A stretch of 34,610 nt of DNA from Actinophytocola sp. (lineage in GTDB: Bacteria; Actinomycetota; Actinomycetes; Mycobacteriales; Pseudonocardiaceae): assembly GCF_009379765.1 (NCBI RefSeq), contig NZ_WHTD01000086.1, positions 1-34,610 of the forward strand. Direction: 5' to 3'. Under the pieces are notes generated by a model. The model was not told the origin of the DNA and did no database searches. It worked only from the letters and a program-made list of their open reading frames with translations. The stretch's first letter is position 1; each line of letters opens with the position of its first letter. Of this stretch, positions 17,401-24,854 are shown in pieces. The translations under genes and the position numbers were made by a program.

Positions 17401-19961
17401 ACGCACTCGAGCTGATGGACGCCGACCGCGCCCGCCGGTTCGACCTCGCGCACCCGCCGCTGTGCCGGATGCTGCTGATCCGCCTCGGTGACGGCCGGGA
17501 CCGGCTCGTCACCAGCCACCACCTGATCCTGTGGGACGGCTGGTCGCAGGGCCGGTTCCTCGACCAGCTGCTCGCGCTGTACGAGCGGGGCGGGGACGAC
17601 CGCGACCTGCCCACCCCGGGCGCCTACCGCGACTTCCTGACCTGGCTGTCCACACAGGACACCGAGGCCGCGCGGGCCGCGTGGCGGAACGCTCTTGCCG
17701 GGCTCGCCGAGCCGACGCTGGTCGGCCGGGCCGAGGTCGCGATGCGGCCGGTGATCCCGCGCCGCCACCTCGTCGAGCTCGACGCCGACCGGCTCCAGGC
17801 GGTCGCGCGGCACGCCGGGGTCACGTTGAACGCGCTGCTCAACGCCGCGTGGGCGCTGGTCCTCGCCGGCGCGACCGGCCGAGGTGACGTCGTGTTCGGC
17901 ACGACCGTCGCCGGCCGGCCCACCGAGGTGCGGAACGTCGAGAGCGCGATCGGCCTGTTCCTCAACACCGTGCCGGTCCGGGTCGCGCTCGATCCACACG
18001 AGACGGTCGCGGAGCTGCTGCGGCGGATCCAGGACCGGCGCACCGCATTGATGCCGCACGAGTACCTCGGGCTCGGCGAGGTGCAGCAGGCCGCCGGCCA
18101 CCCGGTGCTGTTCGACACGCTGTACGTGCTGCAGAACTTCGTGGACGCCGACGGCTTCGCCGCGCTCGGCGCCCGCTACGGCATCACCGACGCGAGCGGG
18201 GTGGACGCCACCCACTACCCGCTCACCCTGGTCGTCACGCCCGGCCCGGCGGTGCGGGTGAAGCTCGAGTACCGGCCGGACGTGTTCGACGACGCCACCG
18301 CGGAGTCCTATCTGACCCGGTTCAGCACGGTGCTGGAACGGCTCTGCGCCGACCCCGACGCGCCCATCGGCCGGCTGGACCTGTTGCTGCCGAACGAGAA
18401 GGCGCTCCTGGCGGCCGAGTGGGACGCCAACCGGCACCCGGTGCCGGACGACACGGTGGCCGATCTGCTCGCCGCGCGGGCCGCTCGCACGCCCGAGGAC
18501 ACCGCGCTGGTGTTCGGCGACCGCACACTCAGCTATGCCGAGCTGGACGCGCGGATCAACCGGCTGGCCCGGCTGCTGCTCGCGCGGGGCGCGGCACCGG
18601 AGACCGTGGTGGCGCTCGCGCTGCCGCGCTCGATCGAGATGGTCGTCGCGCTGTTCGCCGTGCTGCGTACCGGCGCCGCCTACCTGCCGTTGGACCTCGA
18701 CCACCCGGTGGGCCGGCTGCGGCTGATGGTCGAGGACACCGGGCCGGTGTGCCTGCTCTCGATGTCCACAGTGGACGCAGGGCTGTCCGCGAGCGCCGTG
18801 CGGCTCGACGACCCGGCGGTACTGGCCGAGCTGGCCGCACCGCCGGACAACGAGATCACCGACGACGAGCGGCCGGCGTTCGCGCACGGGACGCCCGGCC
18901 GGCTCGAGCACCCGGCCTACGTGATCTACACCTCGGGCTCGACCGGCAAGCCGAAGGGCGTGGTCACCCCGTACCGCGGGCTGACCAACATGCAGCTCAA
19001 CCACCGCGCGGAGATCTTCGGCCCGACCATCGCCGCGACGAACCGCAGGCTGCGGATCGCGCACACCGTGTCGTTCGCGTTCGACATGTCGTGGGAGGAG
19101 CTGCTCTGGCTCGTCGAGGGCCACGAGGTGCACGTCTGCGACGAGGCGCTCCGCCGCGACGCCGAGGCGCTGGTCGCCTACTGCGAACGGCACCGGATCG
19201 ACGTCGTCAACGTCACGCCGACCTACGCCCAGCTGCTGTTCGAGGAAGGCCTGCTCGAAGGCCATGTCCCGCCGCTGGTGCTGCTCGGCGGCGAGGCGGT
19301 GCCCGACCCGGTGTGGCGGCGGCTCCGCGACACCGACGGCACCTACGGCTACAACCTCTACGGCCCGACCGAGTACACGATCAACACCCTCGGCGCGTCC
19401 ACTGTGGACTCCGAGACGCCGACGGTGGGCCGCCCGATCCGGAACACCCGTGGCTACGTCCTCGACGCGCGGCTGCGGCCGGTGCCGCCGGGTGCACCGG
19501 GCGAGCTGTACATCGCCGGCATCGGGCTGGCCCGCGGCTACCACGACCGGCCCGGACTCACCGCCGAGCGGTTCGTGGCCGACCCCTTCGGCGCGTCGGG
19601 CGAGCGCATGTACCGCACCGGTGACCTGGTGCGCCGGCGCCAGGATGGCAACCTCGACTTCCTCGGCCGCACCGACGACCAGGTGAAGATCCGGGGCTAC
19701 CGGGTGGAGCTGGGTGAGATCGAGGCCGTGCTCACCACTCATCCTCAGGTGGCGCAAGCCGCGGTGCTCGCGGTCGACGCGGGCGCCACGAAGCGGCTCG
19801 TGGCCTACGTCGTCTCGACCTCCGAGGACCTGCGGGAGTACCTCAAGCAGCGGCTGCCGGACTACATGGTGCCGGCCGCGATCGTGCCGGTCGACCACCT
19901 GCCGCTCACGGTGAACGGCAAGCTCGACGTGCGGGCCTCCCTGCGCCCGAGATCGCGGTGA
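14400..19961 (+). CDS. NRPS fragment 3: rest of A2-PCP2-E2 and C3-A3
   Basis: Native coding resumes at 14400 (AAYLPIDVDHP); the first in-frame ATG is 14451. A2 (to about 15560) has YTSGSTGRPKG and a by-eye code DPLMFGVVQK, which I cannot assign. PCP2 has LGGDSI (Ser codon 15687). E2 is about 15840-17050 (HHLVVDGVSW, VLFNYFGRF). C3 is about 17110-18390; its active-site motif at 17517-17540 reads HHLILWDG, one residue longer than the usual HHxxxDG. A3 is about 18440-19930 with code DMENLGLINK, remembered as the N5-hydroxyornithine code of coelichelin-type synthetases. The frame ends at TGA 19959-19961 just after NGKLDVRA. Adding one C at 19936 restores the canonical NGKLDVRALPAPE linker into PCP3. 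Confidence 0.88.
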   Translation, partial: AAYLPIDVDHPADRRTFMRTDAGAATVLTPSEVEAARTAHAEPRPSPATPDDPAYLIYTSGSTGRPKGVSVPHRAIVNQLCWLRHEFGLDASDRVLHQISAGFDPSLLEILWPLTTGAAVVLAGRDGHRDPGQLAATIREHRVTTLMTVSSMLPALLAAGADGSSPRVFAGGDALPAEVADRWRGPLYNVYGPTETAVQVAWWRHDGQQSGGTVPIGLPVANTRLYVLDRYLRPAHEGELYVAGAQLAIGYHDRPGTTAERFVADPNGAPGERMYRTGDLVRRLDNGALGYLGRADRQVKIRGNRVELGEVEARLATRPGVTQAAAAVHGTRLVGYLTPSTVDIEAVRAALAAALPAPLVPDVLVALDAMPLTPSGKLDRNALPAPAIERARANDPRDDRERALCDIFAAVLKLDRVGADEDFFTLGGDSILSITVAGQARKAGIDVSPKEVFEHRTPAALAALAAPPPATPADRDGIGDIPLLPVVHQLRERGGPIDRFTLSMLVQTPAGATGDRLTATLHPILDRHDGLRQRLTRIAPVLWSLEALPTATVEVHRVDVTGLDDLRPVIATESAAAAVQLAPEAGTMLRFVWFDAGPEPGRLLIVAHHLVVDGVSWRILFEDLATAWRGGELDPVPTSLRRFARTVAEQARAPHRLAELTHWTETLAPGADLVPGARPGLVRDLHGHVVELSTEDTAPLLRGADLHEVLLTALRVAVTRWRGNADLLVDVERHGREGDLDLSRTVGWLTSVQPVRLPAAANTVELVRECLRSAPDHGIGHGMLRHLNAQAAPLLAQLPPAQVLFNYFGRFPAAQHQDWAPAPEADALDLLPHPEMGMSHVLALDAMCAETPDGPRLRATWTWAGGLTAEDVRTLAGEWRAALHELAGADSRLLDHVQTLAGQPVEEIWPLSPLQEGLFFHATYDATELDVYTAQSAMDFDHRLDLDRLRKACATLLARNAGLRAGFTSDGVPGPVQFVAGAPELPIEEIDLSDVVDPHGHALELMDADRARRFDLAHPPLCRMLLIRLGDGRDRLVTSHHLILWDGWSQGRFLDQLLALYERGGDDRDLPTPGAYRDFLTWLSTQDTEAARAAWRNALAGLAEPTLVGRAEVAMRPVIPRRHLVELDADRLQAVARHAGVTLNALLNAAWALVLAGATGRGDVVFGTTVAGRPTEVRNVESAIGLFLNTVPVRVALDPHETVAELLRRIQDRRTALMPHEYLGLGEVQQAAGHPVLFDTLYVLQNFVDADGFAALGARYGITDASGVDATHYPLTLVVTPGPAVRVKLEYRPDVFDDATAESYLTRFSTVLERLCADPDAPIGRLDLLLPNEKALLAAEWDANRHPVPDDTVADLLAARAARTPEDTALVFGDRTLSYAELDARINRLARLLLARGAAPETVVALALPRSIEMVVALFAVLRTGAAYLPLDLDHPVGRLRLMVEDTGPVCLLSMSTVDAGLSASAVRLDDPAVLAELAAPPDNEITDDERPAFAHGTPGRLEHPAYVIYTSGSTGKPKGVVTPYRGLTNMQLNHRAEIFGPTIAATNRRLRIAHTVSFAFDMSWEELLWLVEGHEVHVCDEALRRDAEALVAYCERHRIDVVNVTPTYAQLLFEEGLLEGHVPPLVLLGGEAVPDPVWRRLRDTDGTYGYNLYGPTEYTINTLGASTVDSETPTVGRPIRNTRGYVLDARLRPVPPGAPGELYIAGIGLARGYHDRPGLTAERFVADPFGASGERMYRTGDLVRRRQDGNLDFLGRTDDQVKIRGYRVELGEIEAVLTTHPQVAQAAVLAVDAGATKRLVAYVVSTSEDLREYLKQRLPDYMVPAAIVPVDHLPLTVNGKLDVRASLRPRSR

Positions 19962-22900
19962 CCGCCGGCCGGGCACCGTCGACGCCGATCGAGGCAGTCC
20001 TGTGTGGACTGTTCACGGACGTTCTCGGCGTGGCCACGGTCGGGGTCGATGACGGCTTCTTCGAGCTGGGCGGCCACTCGCTGCTCGCCACCCGGCTGAT
20101 CAGCCGGGCCCGCACGGCACTCGAGGTGGACCTGGCCATCCGGGACCTGTTCGAGGCGCCGACCGTGGCCGCGCTGGCCGCCCGGGTGGCCGCCGCCGAG
20201 CGGCCGAACCGGCCGCCACTGGTCGCGCGCGAGCGGCCGGCCGAGGTACCGCTCTCCCATGCGCAGCAGCGGCTCTGGTTCATCCAGCAGATGGAGGGCT
20301 CTTCGGCGCCTATGCTCGACCCTGCAAGCAGGTCTTCGGTATCGATGCTCGACCCTGCAAGCAGGTCTTCGGTATCCATGCTCGACCCTGCAAGCAGGTC
20401 TTCGGTATCCATGCTCGACCCTGCAAGCAAGTCTTCGGCCGCGTACAACTTCCCGTTGGTGTTCCGGCTGCGCGGCGTGCTCGACCTGGCCGCGTGGGAG
20501 GCCGCGCTGGGCGACGTGGTGGCCCGGCACGAGGCGCTGCGCACGGTGTTCGTGGAGCGCGACAGCGTGCCGTACCAGCGGATCCTGCCCGAGGGCCGGC
20601 CCGTGGTGGAGGTCGTCGCCTTCGCGGAGCACACCGTGCGGGACGCGGTCGAGCGACCGTTCGACCTGTCGACCGAGCTGCCGCTGCGGGTGACGGTCGC
20701 CCGGGTGTCCGAGGGCGAGTACGTGGTCGTCGTGCTGCTGCACCACATCACCACCGACGAGTGGTCGGACCGGCCGTTCCTGCGTGACCTGGCGATCGCC
20801 TACGCCGCGAGGCTCCGCGGCGCCGCACCGGACTGGGCACCGCTCGCCGTGCAGTACGCGGACTACTCACTGTGGCAGCAGGAGGTGCTCGGCGACCCGG
20901 CCGACGCGGACAGCGTGGCCGGCACCCAGCTGGCCTACTGGCACCGCACGCTCGACGGAGCGCCGCAGGAACTGGAGCTGCCCGCCGACCGAGCGCGCCC
21001 GGCCAGGCCGACGTTCCGCGGCGCGGAAGAGTTGCTGTCGCTGCCCGACGAGGTCTGCGCGGGCCTGCGCTCCGTTGCCGCCGAGACCGGCGCGAGCATG
21101 TTCATGCTGCTGCACGCGGTGGTCGCGGCGCTGCTGCACCGGATGGGCGCCGGTACGGACATCCCGCTCGGCGCCCCGATCGCCGGTCGCGTCGACGGCG
21201 CGCTGGACGAGCTGGTCGGGTTCTTCGTGAACACCCTGGTGCTGCGGACCTCCGTGGCCGGCACGTCGTCGTTCACGGACCTGGTGGCGTCGGTGCGGGA
21301 GACCGACCTCGCCGCGTTCGCCAACGCCGACGTGCCGTTCGAGGCGGTCGTGGAGCGGCTCAACCCGACCCGCTCGCTGGCGCGGAACCCGCTGTTCCAG
21401 GTGATGGTCGGCTACCACAACGTCGGCGACGAGGGGCTTGGGTTGCCCGGCCTGACCGTCGAGCCGGTGCCATTCCCCAACCGTGGCGCCAAGTTCGACC
21501 TCGTGTTCAGCTTCGCCGAGCACGCCGCCGGCGGGCGGATCGAGTGCCGGCTGGAGTACGCCACCGACCTGTTCGACCCGGCGACGATCACCGGGCTGGG
21601 CGCACGGCTGGAGCGGCTGCTGGCCGCGGTGGTTGCCGACCCGCACGCTCGGCTGTCCGATGTGGACCTTCGGACGGCCGCCGAGCGGTACGAGGTGGTC
21701 GAGGGCTTCAACGCCACCGACCGGGACGTGCCCGCGCTGACGATGCCGGAGCTGTTCGCCCGGTGCGTGGCGGCGAAGCCGGACGCCGACGCGGTGGTCG
21801 ACGGGTCGACGACGCTCACCTACGCGCGGCTGGACGAGCGGTCGAACCGGATCGCCCGGCTGCTGCGGCGGCACGGGGTCGGCGCCGAGGACGTGGTCGG
21901 CCTCGCCGTGCCGCGGTCGGCGGACATGGTCGCGTCGGTGCTGGCCGTGCTGAAGCTCGGCGCGGCGTACCTGCCGCTGGACCTGTCCCACCCGGCCGAC
22001 CGGATCGCCTACATGCTCGCCGACGCGCGGGCACGGCTGGTGCTCACGACCGAGACGGTGACGGGCAAGATCCCCGACACCGGCGCGGCCCGGCTGCTGC
22101 TGGACACCCCGGACCTGCTGGCGAGTCTCGACGGGTCCTCAGTGGACACCGGACCGTTCGGTTTGGACACCGAAGACCTGCTTGCAGGGTCGAGCATCTA
22201 TACCGAAGACCTGCTTGCAGGGTCGAGCATCAACACCGAAGACCTGCTTGCAGGGTCGTCGAGCATGGATACCGCGGCGTACGTCATCTACACGTCCGGC
22301 TCGACCGGCCGACCGAAGGGCGTTGTGGTGCCGCACGACGGCGTCGCGTCGCTCGCGGCGACCGCCGTCGACCGGATGCGGTTGCGCGAGGACAGCCGGG
22401 TGCTGCAGTACGCGTCGGTCGGCTTCGACGTCGCGGTGTTCGAGCTGACCATGGCGCTCTGCGTGGGTGGGACGCTGGTGCTGGCGCCGGAGGAGGTGCG
22501 CACGGCCGGGCGGGAGCTGACCGAGTTCCTGCACCGCGAGCGGGTGACGCACATGATCCTTCCGCCGTCGCTGGTGTCGGCGCTGCCCGAGGGCTGCGAG
22601 CTGCCGTCCGACGCGACGATCCTGGTCGGCACCGAGACCGTGCCGCCGGACCTGATCGGCCGGTGGGCGGGGCGGCTGAACGTGCTGGCCGCGTACGGGC
22701 TCACCGAGGCGACGGTCAACTCGACGCTGTGGCAGGCGGTGCGGCCGGCAGCGCCGGACCGGGCGGGCACGGTGCCGATCGGCGTGCCGGACCCGAACAC
22801 CCGGGTGTACGTGCTGGACGACCGGCTCCGACCGGTGCCGCCCGGGGTGACCGGCGAGCTGTACGTCGCCGGCCGCGGGCTGGCTCGGGGCTATCTGGGG

Positions 22901-24646
22901 CGGGCGGCGCTCACGGCCGAGCGGTTCGTGGCGTGCCCGTTCGGCCCGCCCGGCACGCGGATGTACCGCACGGGCGACCGGGCGCGGTGGCGGCGGGACG
23001 GGTTGCTGGACTTCCTCGGCCGGGTCGACGACCAGGTGAAGGTGCGCGGGTTCCGGGTCGAGCTGGGCGAGATCGAGGCGACGCTGGCCCGGCATCCGTC
23101 GGTGCGGCAGGCCGCGGTGGTGGCCGACCGGTCCGGATCGGTGACGCGCCTGGTCGGCTATGTCGCCCCGACGGCCGGCGTGGTGGATCCGGTGGAGCTG
23201 CGCGCGTACCTGGCGGAGTTCCTGCCGGAGCACATGGTTCCCGCGACTGTCGTACCGCTGGACGGGCCGCTTCCGTTGACGCCCAACGGAAAGCTGGACC
23301 GGCGCGCGCTGCCGGCGGTGGACTGGTCGACGCTGGCCGGCGACGACCGCCCGGCGACCGCGGCACAGCACCGCCTGGCCGGGCTGTTCGCGGAGGTGCT
23401 CGACCTGCCCTCGGTGGGTGTGCACGACAACTTCTTCGCGCTCGGCGGGCACTCGATGGCCGCGATGCGGTTGTGCGGGCGGGTCCGCGCGGCGTTCACG
23501 GTCGACCTGACGATCCGCGACATCTTCGACGCGCCGACGGTCGCGTCGCTGGCCGACCGCCTGGGCCCGGCGACAGAGGGCCGCCCGGCGCTCACCCGCC
23601 GCGTGCACGCGGGGCCCGTGGCGGCGCCGGTGCAGCGCAACCACTCGGCCGGCGTGGACCAGGCGTTCGCCGTCCGGTGGTCCGACGTGTCCGATGTGGA
23701 CGTCGACGCGCTGGTGGCGGCGGTGGACGACGTGGTGGCCCGGCACGAGCCGCTGCGCGACCCCGCGCTGTTCAGCGCGCGCTGGGACGCACGCTCGGCG
23801 TCGCTGGAGCTGAGGATGAGCTACCTCGCCGTCGACGAGTGGTCGGTGGTCCCGCTGTTCCGCGACCTGAGCCAGGCCTACGAGGCGCGCCGGGCCGGCC
23901 ACGCTCCCGAATGGACACCGCTGCCTGTCACGTACTCCGACTACGCGGCGTGGGCGACCGAGGTCCTCGACGCCGTGGCCGGCCGCCAGCTCGCATACTG
24001 GCACGACCGCCTCGGCGGTCTGCCCCGGCTGTGCCTGCCGGCCGATCGCCCGGGGCCGGCAAGCGACGCCGCGGACTTCGTCGGCCTGGTGCTCGACGCC
24101 GGGCTGCACCGCAGGATCGACGAGCTGGCGCGAGCGTCGGGAACGAGCATGTTCATGGTCCTGCAGGCCGCGCTGGCCCGGCTGCTGACGGCCCGGGGCG
24201 CGGGCACGGACCTGCCGATCGGCACGCTGGTGGCAGGCCGGTCCGAGGAGCCGCTCGCGGGCCTGGTCGGGTGCTTGTTCAACACGGTCGTCCTGCGCAC
24301 CGACACATCGGGTGAGCCGGGCTTCCGCGAGCTGCTGGCCCGGATCCGGGAGTCCACTCTGGACGCCCTGGCCCACCAGGACGTCCCGCTCGCCGACGTG
24401 GCTGCGGACAAGCCGCAGGTCATGCTCGTCCACCACGAGCAGGCCCGGCTGGCCGGCCCGGCGACCGGCACGGCGACCGCGATCCCGGTCGGCAGAACGG
24501 AAGCCGAGCTGACGCTGGCGTACTACGAGCCGCCGGGCGGCGGGCCGGTGGCGTGCTACCTGCACTACCGAACAGGCCTGTTCGACCGTGCCACGGTCGA
24601 GTCGCTGGGTCGCGAGCTCGTAACCATCCTGGAGTCGGAGGTATGA
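19958..24646 (+). CDS. NRPS fragment 4: PCP3-C4-A4-PCP4-terminal C
   Basis: As it reads, a 1,562-residue protein from GTG 19958, overlapping the previous stop as GTGA, and beginning with a carrier domain that lacks its own A domain. PCP3 has LGGHSL (Ser codon 20078). C4 (about 20245-21690) has SHAQQRLWF and HHITTDE, Glu replacing the usual Gly. It is interrupted by a 33-bp repeat array at 20312-20443. A4 (about 21735-23310) has code DVFILGAVNK, close to A1, and carries an inverted array at 22169-22275 just before YTSGSTGRPKG. PCP4 has LGGHSM (Ser codon 23453). The terminal C-like domain (about 23600-24640) has SYLAVDEWS at 23819-23845 where HHxxxDGWS is expected, and lacks a recognisable N-terminal C1 motif. 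Confidence 0.9.
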   Translation: MTAGRAPSTPIEAVLCGLFTDVLGVATVGVDDGFFELGGHSLLATRLISRARTALEVDLAIRDLFEAPTVAALAARVAAAERPNRPPLVARERPAEVPLSHAQQRLWFIQQMEGSSAPMLDPASRSSVSMLDPASRSSVSMLDPASRSSVSMLDPASKSSAAYNFPLVFRLRGVLDLAAWEAALGDVVARHEALRTVFVERDSVPYQRILPEGRPVVEVVAFAEHTVRDAVERPFDLSTELPLRVTVARVSEGEYVVVVLLHHITTDEWSDRPFLRDLAIAYAARLRGAAPDWAPLAVQYADYSLWQQEVLGDPADADSVAGTQLAYWHRTLDGAPQELELPADRARPARPTFRGAEELLSLPDEVCAGLRSVAAETGASMFMLLHAVVAALLHRMGAGTDIPLGAPIAGRVDGALDELVGFFVNTLVLRTSVAGTSSFTDLVASVRETDLAAFANADVPFEAVVERLNPTRSLARNPLFQVMVGYHNVGDEGLGLPGLTVEPVPFPNRGAKFDLVFSFAEHAAGGRIECRLEYATDLFDPATITGLGARLERLLAAVVADPHARLSDVDLRTAAERYEVVEGFNATDRDVPALTMPELFARCVAAKPDADAVVDGSTTLTYARLDERSNRIARLLRRHGVGAEDVVGLAVPRSADMVASVLAVLKLGAAYLPLDLSHPADRIAYMLADARARLVLTTETVTGKIPDTGAARLLLDTPDLLASLDGSSVDTGPFGLDTEDLLAGSSIYTEDLLAGSSINTEDLLAGSSSMDTAAYVIYTSGSTGRPKGVVVPHDGVASLAATAVDRMRLREDSRVLQYASVGFDVAVFELTMALCVGGTLVLAPEEVRTAGRELTEFLHRERVTHMILPPSLVSALPEGCELPSDATILVGTETVPPDLIGRWAGRLNVLAAYGLTEATVNSTLWQAVRPAAPDRAGTVPIGVPDPNTRVYVLDDRLRPVPPGVTGELYVAGRGLARGYLGRAALTAERFVACPFGPPGTRMYRTGDRARWRRDGLLDFLGRVDDQVKVRGFRVELGEIEATLARHPSVRQAAVVADRSGSVTRLVGYVAPTAGVVDPVELRAYLAEFLPEHMVPATVVPLDGPLPLTPNGKLDRRALPAVDWSTLAGDDRPATAAQHRLAGLFAEVLDLPSVGVHDNFFALGGHSMAAMRLCGRVRAAFTVDLTIRDIFDAPTVASLADRLGPATEGRPALTRRVHAGPVAAPVQRNHSAGVDQAFAVRWSDVSDVDVDALVAAVDDVVARHEPLRDPALFSARWDARSASLELRMSYLAVDEWSVVPLFRDLSQAYEARRAGHAPEWTPLPVTYSDYAAWATEVLDAVAGRQLAYWHDRLGGLPRLCLPADRPGPASDAADFVGLVLDAGLHRRIDELARASGTSMFMVLQAALARLLTARGAGTDLPIGTLVAGRSEEPLAGLVGCLFNTVVLRTDTSGEPGFRELLARIRESTLDALAHQDVPLADVAADKPQVMLVHHEQARLAGPATGTATAIPVGRTEAELTLAYYEPPGGGPVACYLHYRTGLFDRATVESLGRELVTILESEV
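20312..20443 (+). repeat. 33-bp tandem repeat array, four copies, in frame in C4
   Basis: Units start at 20312, 20345, 20378 and 20411, the first three almost identical and the fourth diverging at its end. In the NRPS frame each unit reads MLDPASRSSVS. Each carries the inverted repeat CCTGCAAGCAGG. The flanks share TCTTCGGC (ending near 20307 and again near 20440), as if that octamer was the insertion point. Without the array the protein would read MEGSSAAYNFPL, the usual form of this part of a C domain. Confidence 0.92.
22169..22275 (-). repeat. 33-bp tandem repeat array, three copies, inverted, in frame in A4
   Basis: Units start at 22169, 22202 and 22235 and are reverse complements of the units at 20312-20443 (inverted repeat CCTGCTTGCAGG). 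In the NRPS frame they read TEDLLAGSSIY, TEDLLAGSSIN and TEDLLAGSSS. The last unit has three extra bases (GTC duplicated). The array lies between A-domain motifs A2 and A3, directly before AAYVIYTSGSTG, in a loop that tolerates length changes. Confidence 0.92.
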
Positions 24647-24647
24647 G

Positions 24648-24854
24648 ATGACGAACCCGTTCGAGGACCCGAACGGCACCTACTACGTGCTCGTCAACGA
24701 CGAGGACCAGCACTCGCTGTGGCCGTCCTTCGCCGAGATCCCGGCCGGCTGGCACACCGCCTTCGGCCCCGAACCGAGGGACGCCTGCGTGGCCTACGTG
24801 GAGGCGTCCTGGACCGACCTGCGGCCCAGGACGCTCCGGGAGCGGATGGCCTAA
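24648..24854 (+). CDS. MbtH-like protein
   Basis: 68-residue NRPS partner that binds and activates adenylation domains. Family hallmarks are all there: NPFEDPNGTYYVLVNDEDQH, SLWPSFAEIPAGW, then the end YVEASWTDLRPRTL. ATG 24648 follows the NRPS stop after one base, with GGAGTCGGAGG as ribosome-binding site. It is the last gene of the plus-strand lipoprotein-NRPS transcript. Its stop overlaps the stop of the convergent formyltransferase gene (24851-24854). Confidence 0.96.
   Translation: MTNPFEDPNGTYYVLVNDEDQHSLWPSFAEIPAGWHTAFGPEPRDACVAYVEASWTDLRPRTLRERMA

Larger units (their letters stand above)
8555..24646 (+). other. Complete four-module NRPS locus, one gene split by three 1-base deletions
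   Basis: Joined across three missing bases (near 13048, 14397 and 19936) the locus is 16,095 nt and encodes 5,364 residues: C1-A1-PCP1-E1, C2-A2-PCP2-E2, C3-A3-PCP3, C4-A4-PCP4, terminal C. The phosphopantetheine serines are at codons 11480, 15687, 20078 and 23453 (repaired residues 976, 2379, 3843 and 4968). No thioesterase is present, and release is expected from the terminal C domain. This is the domain order published for the erythrochelin synthetase, which makes a tetrapeptide ending in a diketopiperazine. Epimerases in modules 1 and 2 predict D residues at positions 1 and 2. The next four entries give the pieces as they read in this sequence. Confidence 0.85.

Noticed and set aside
20312..20443. 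CRISPR array
   Set aside because: The 33-bp units are directly tandem with no spacers, lie in frame inside an NRPS C domain, and no cas gene is near.
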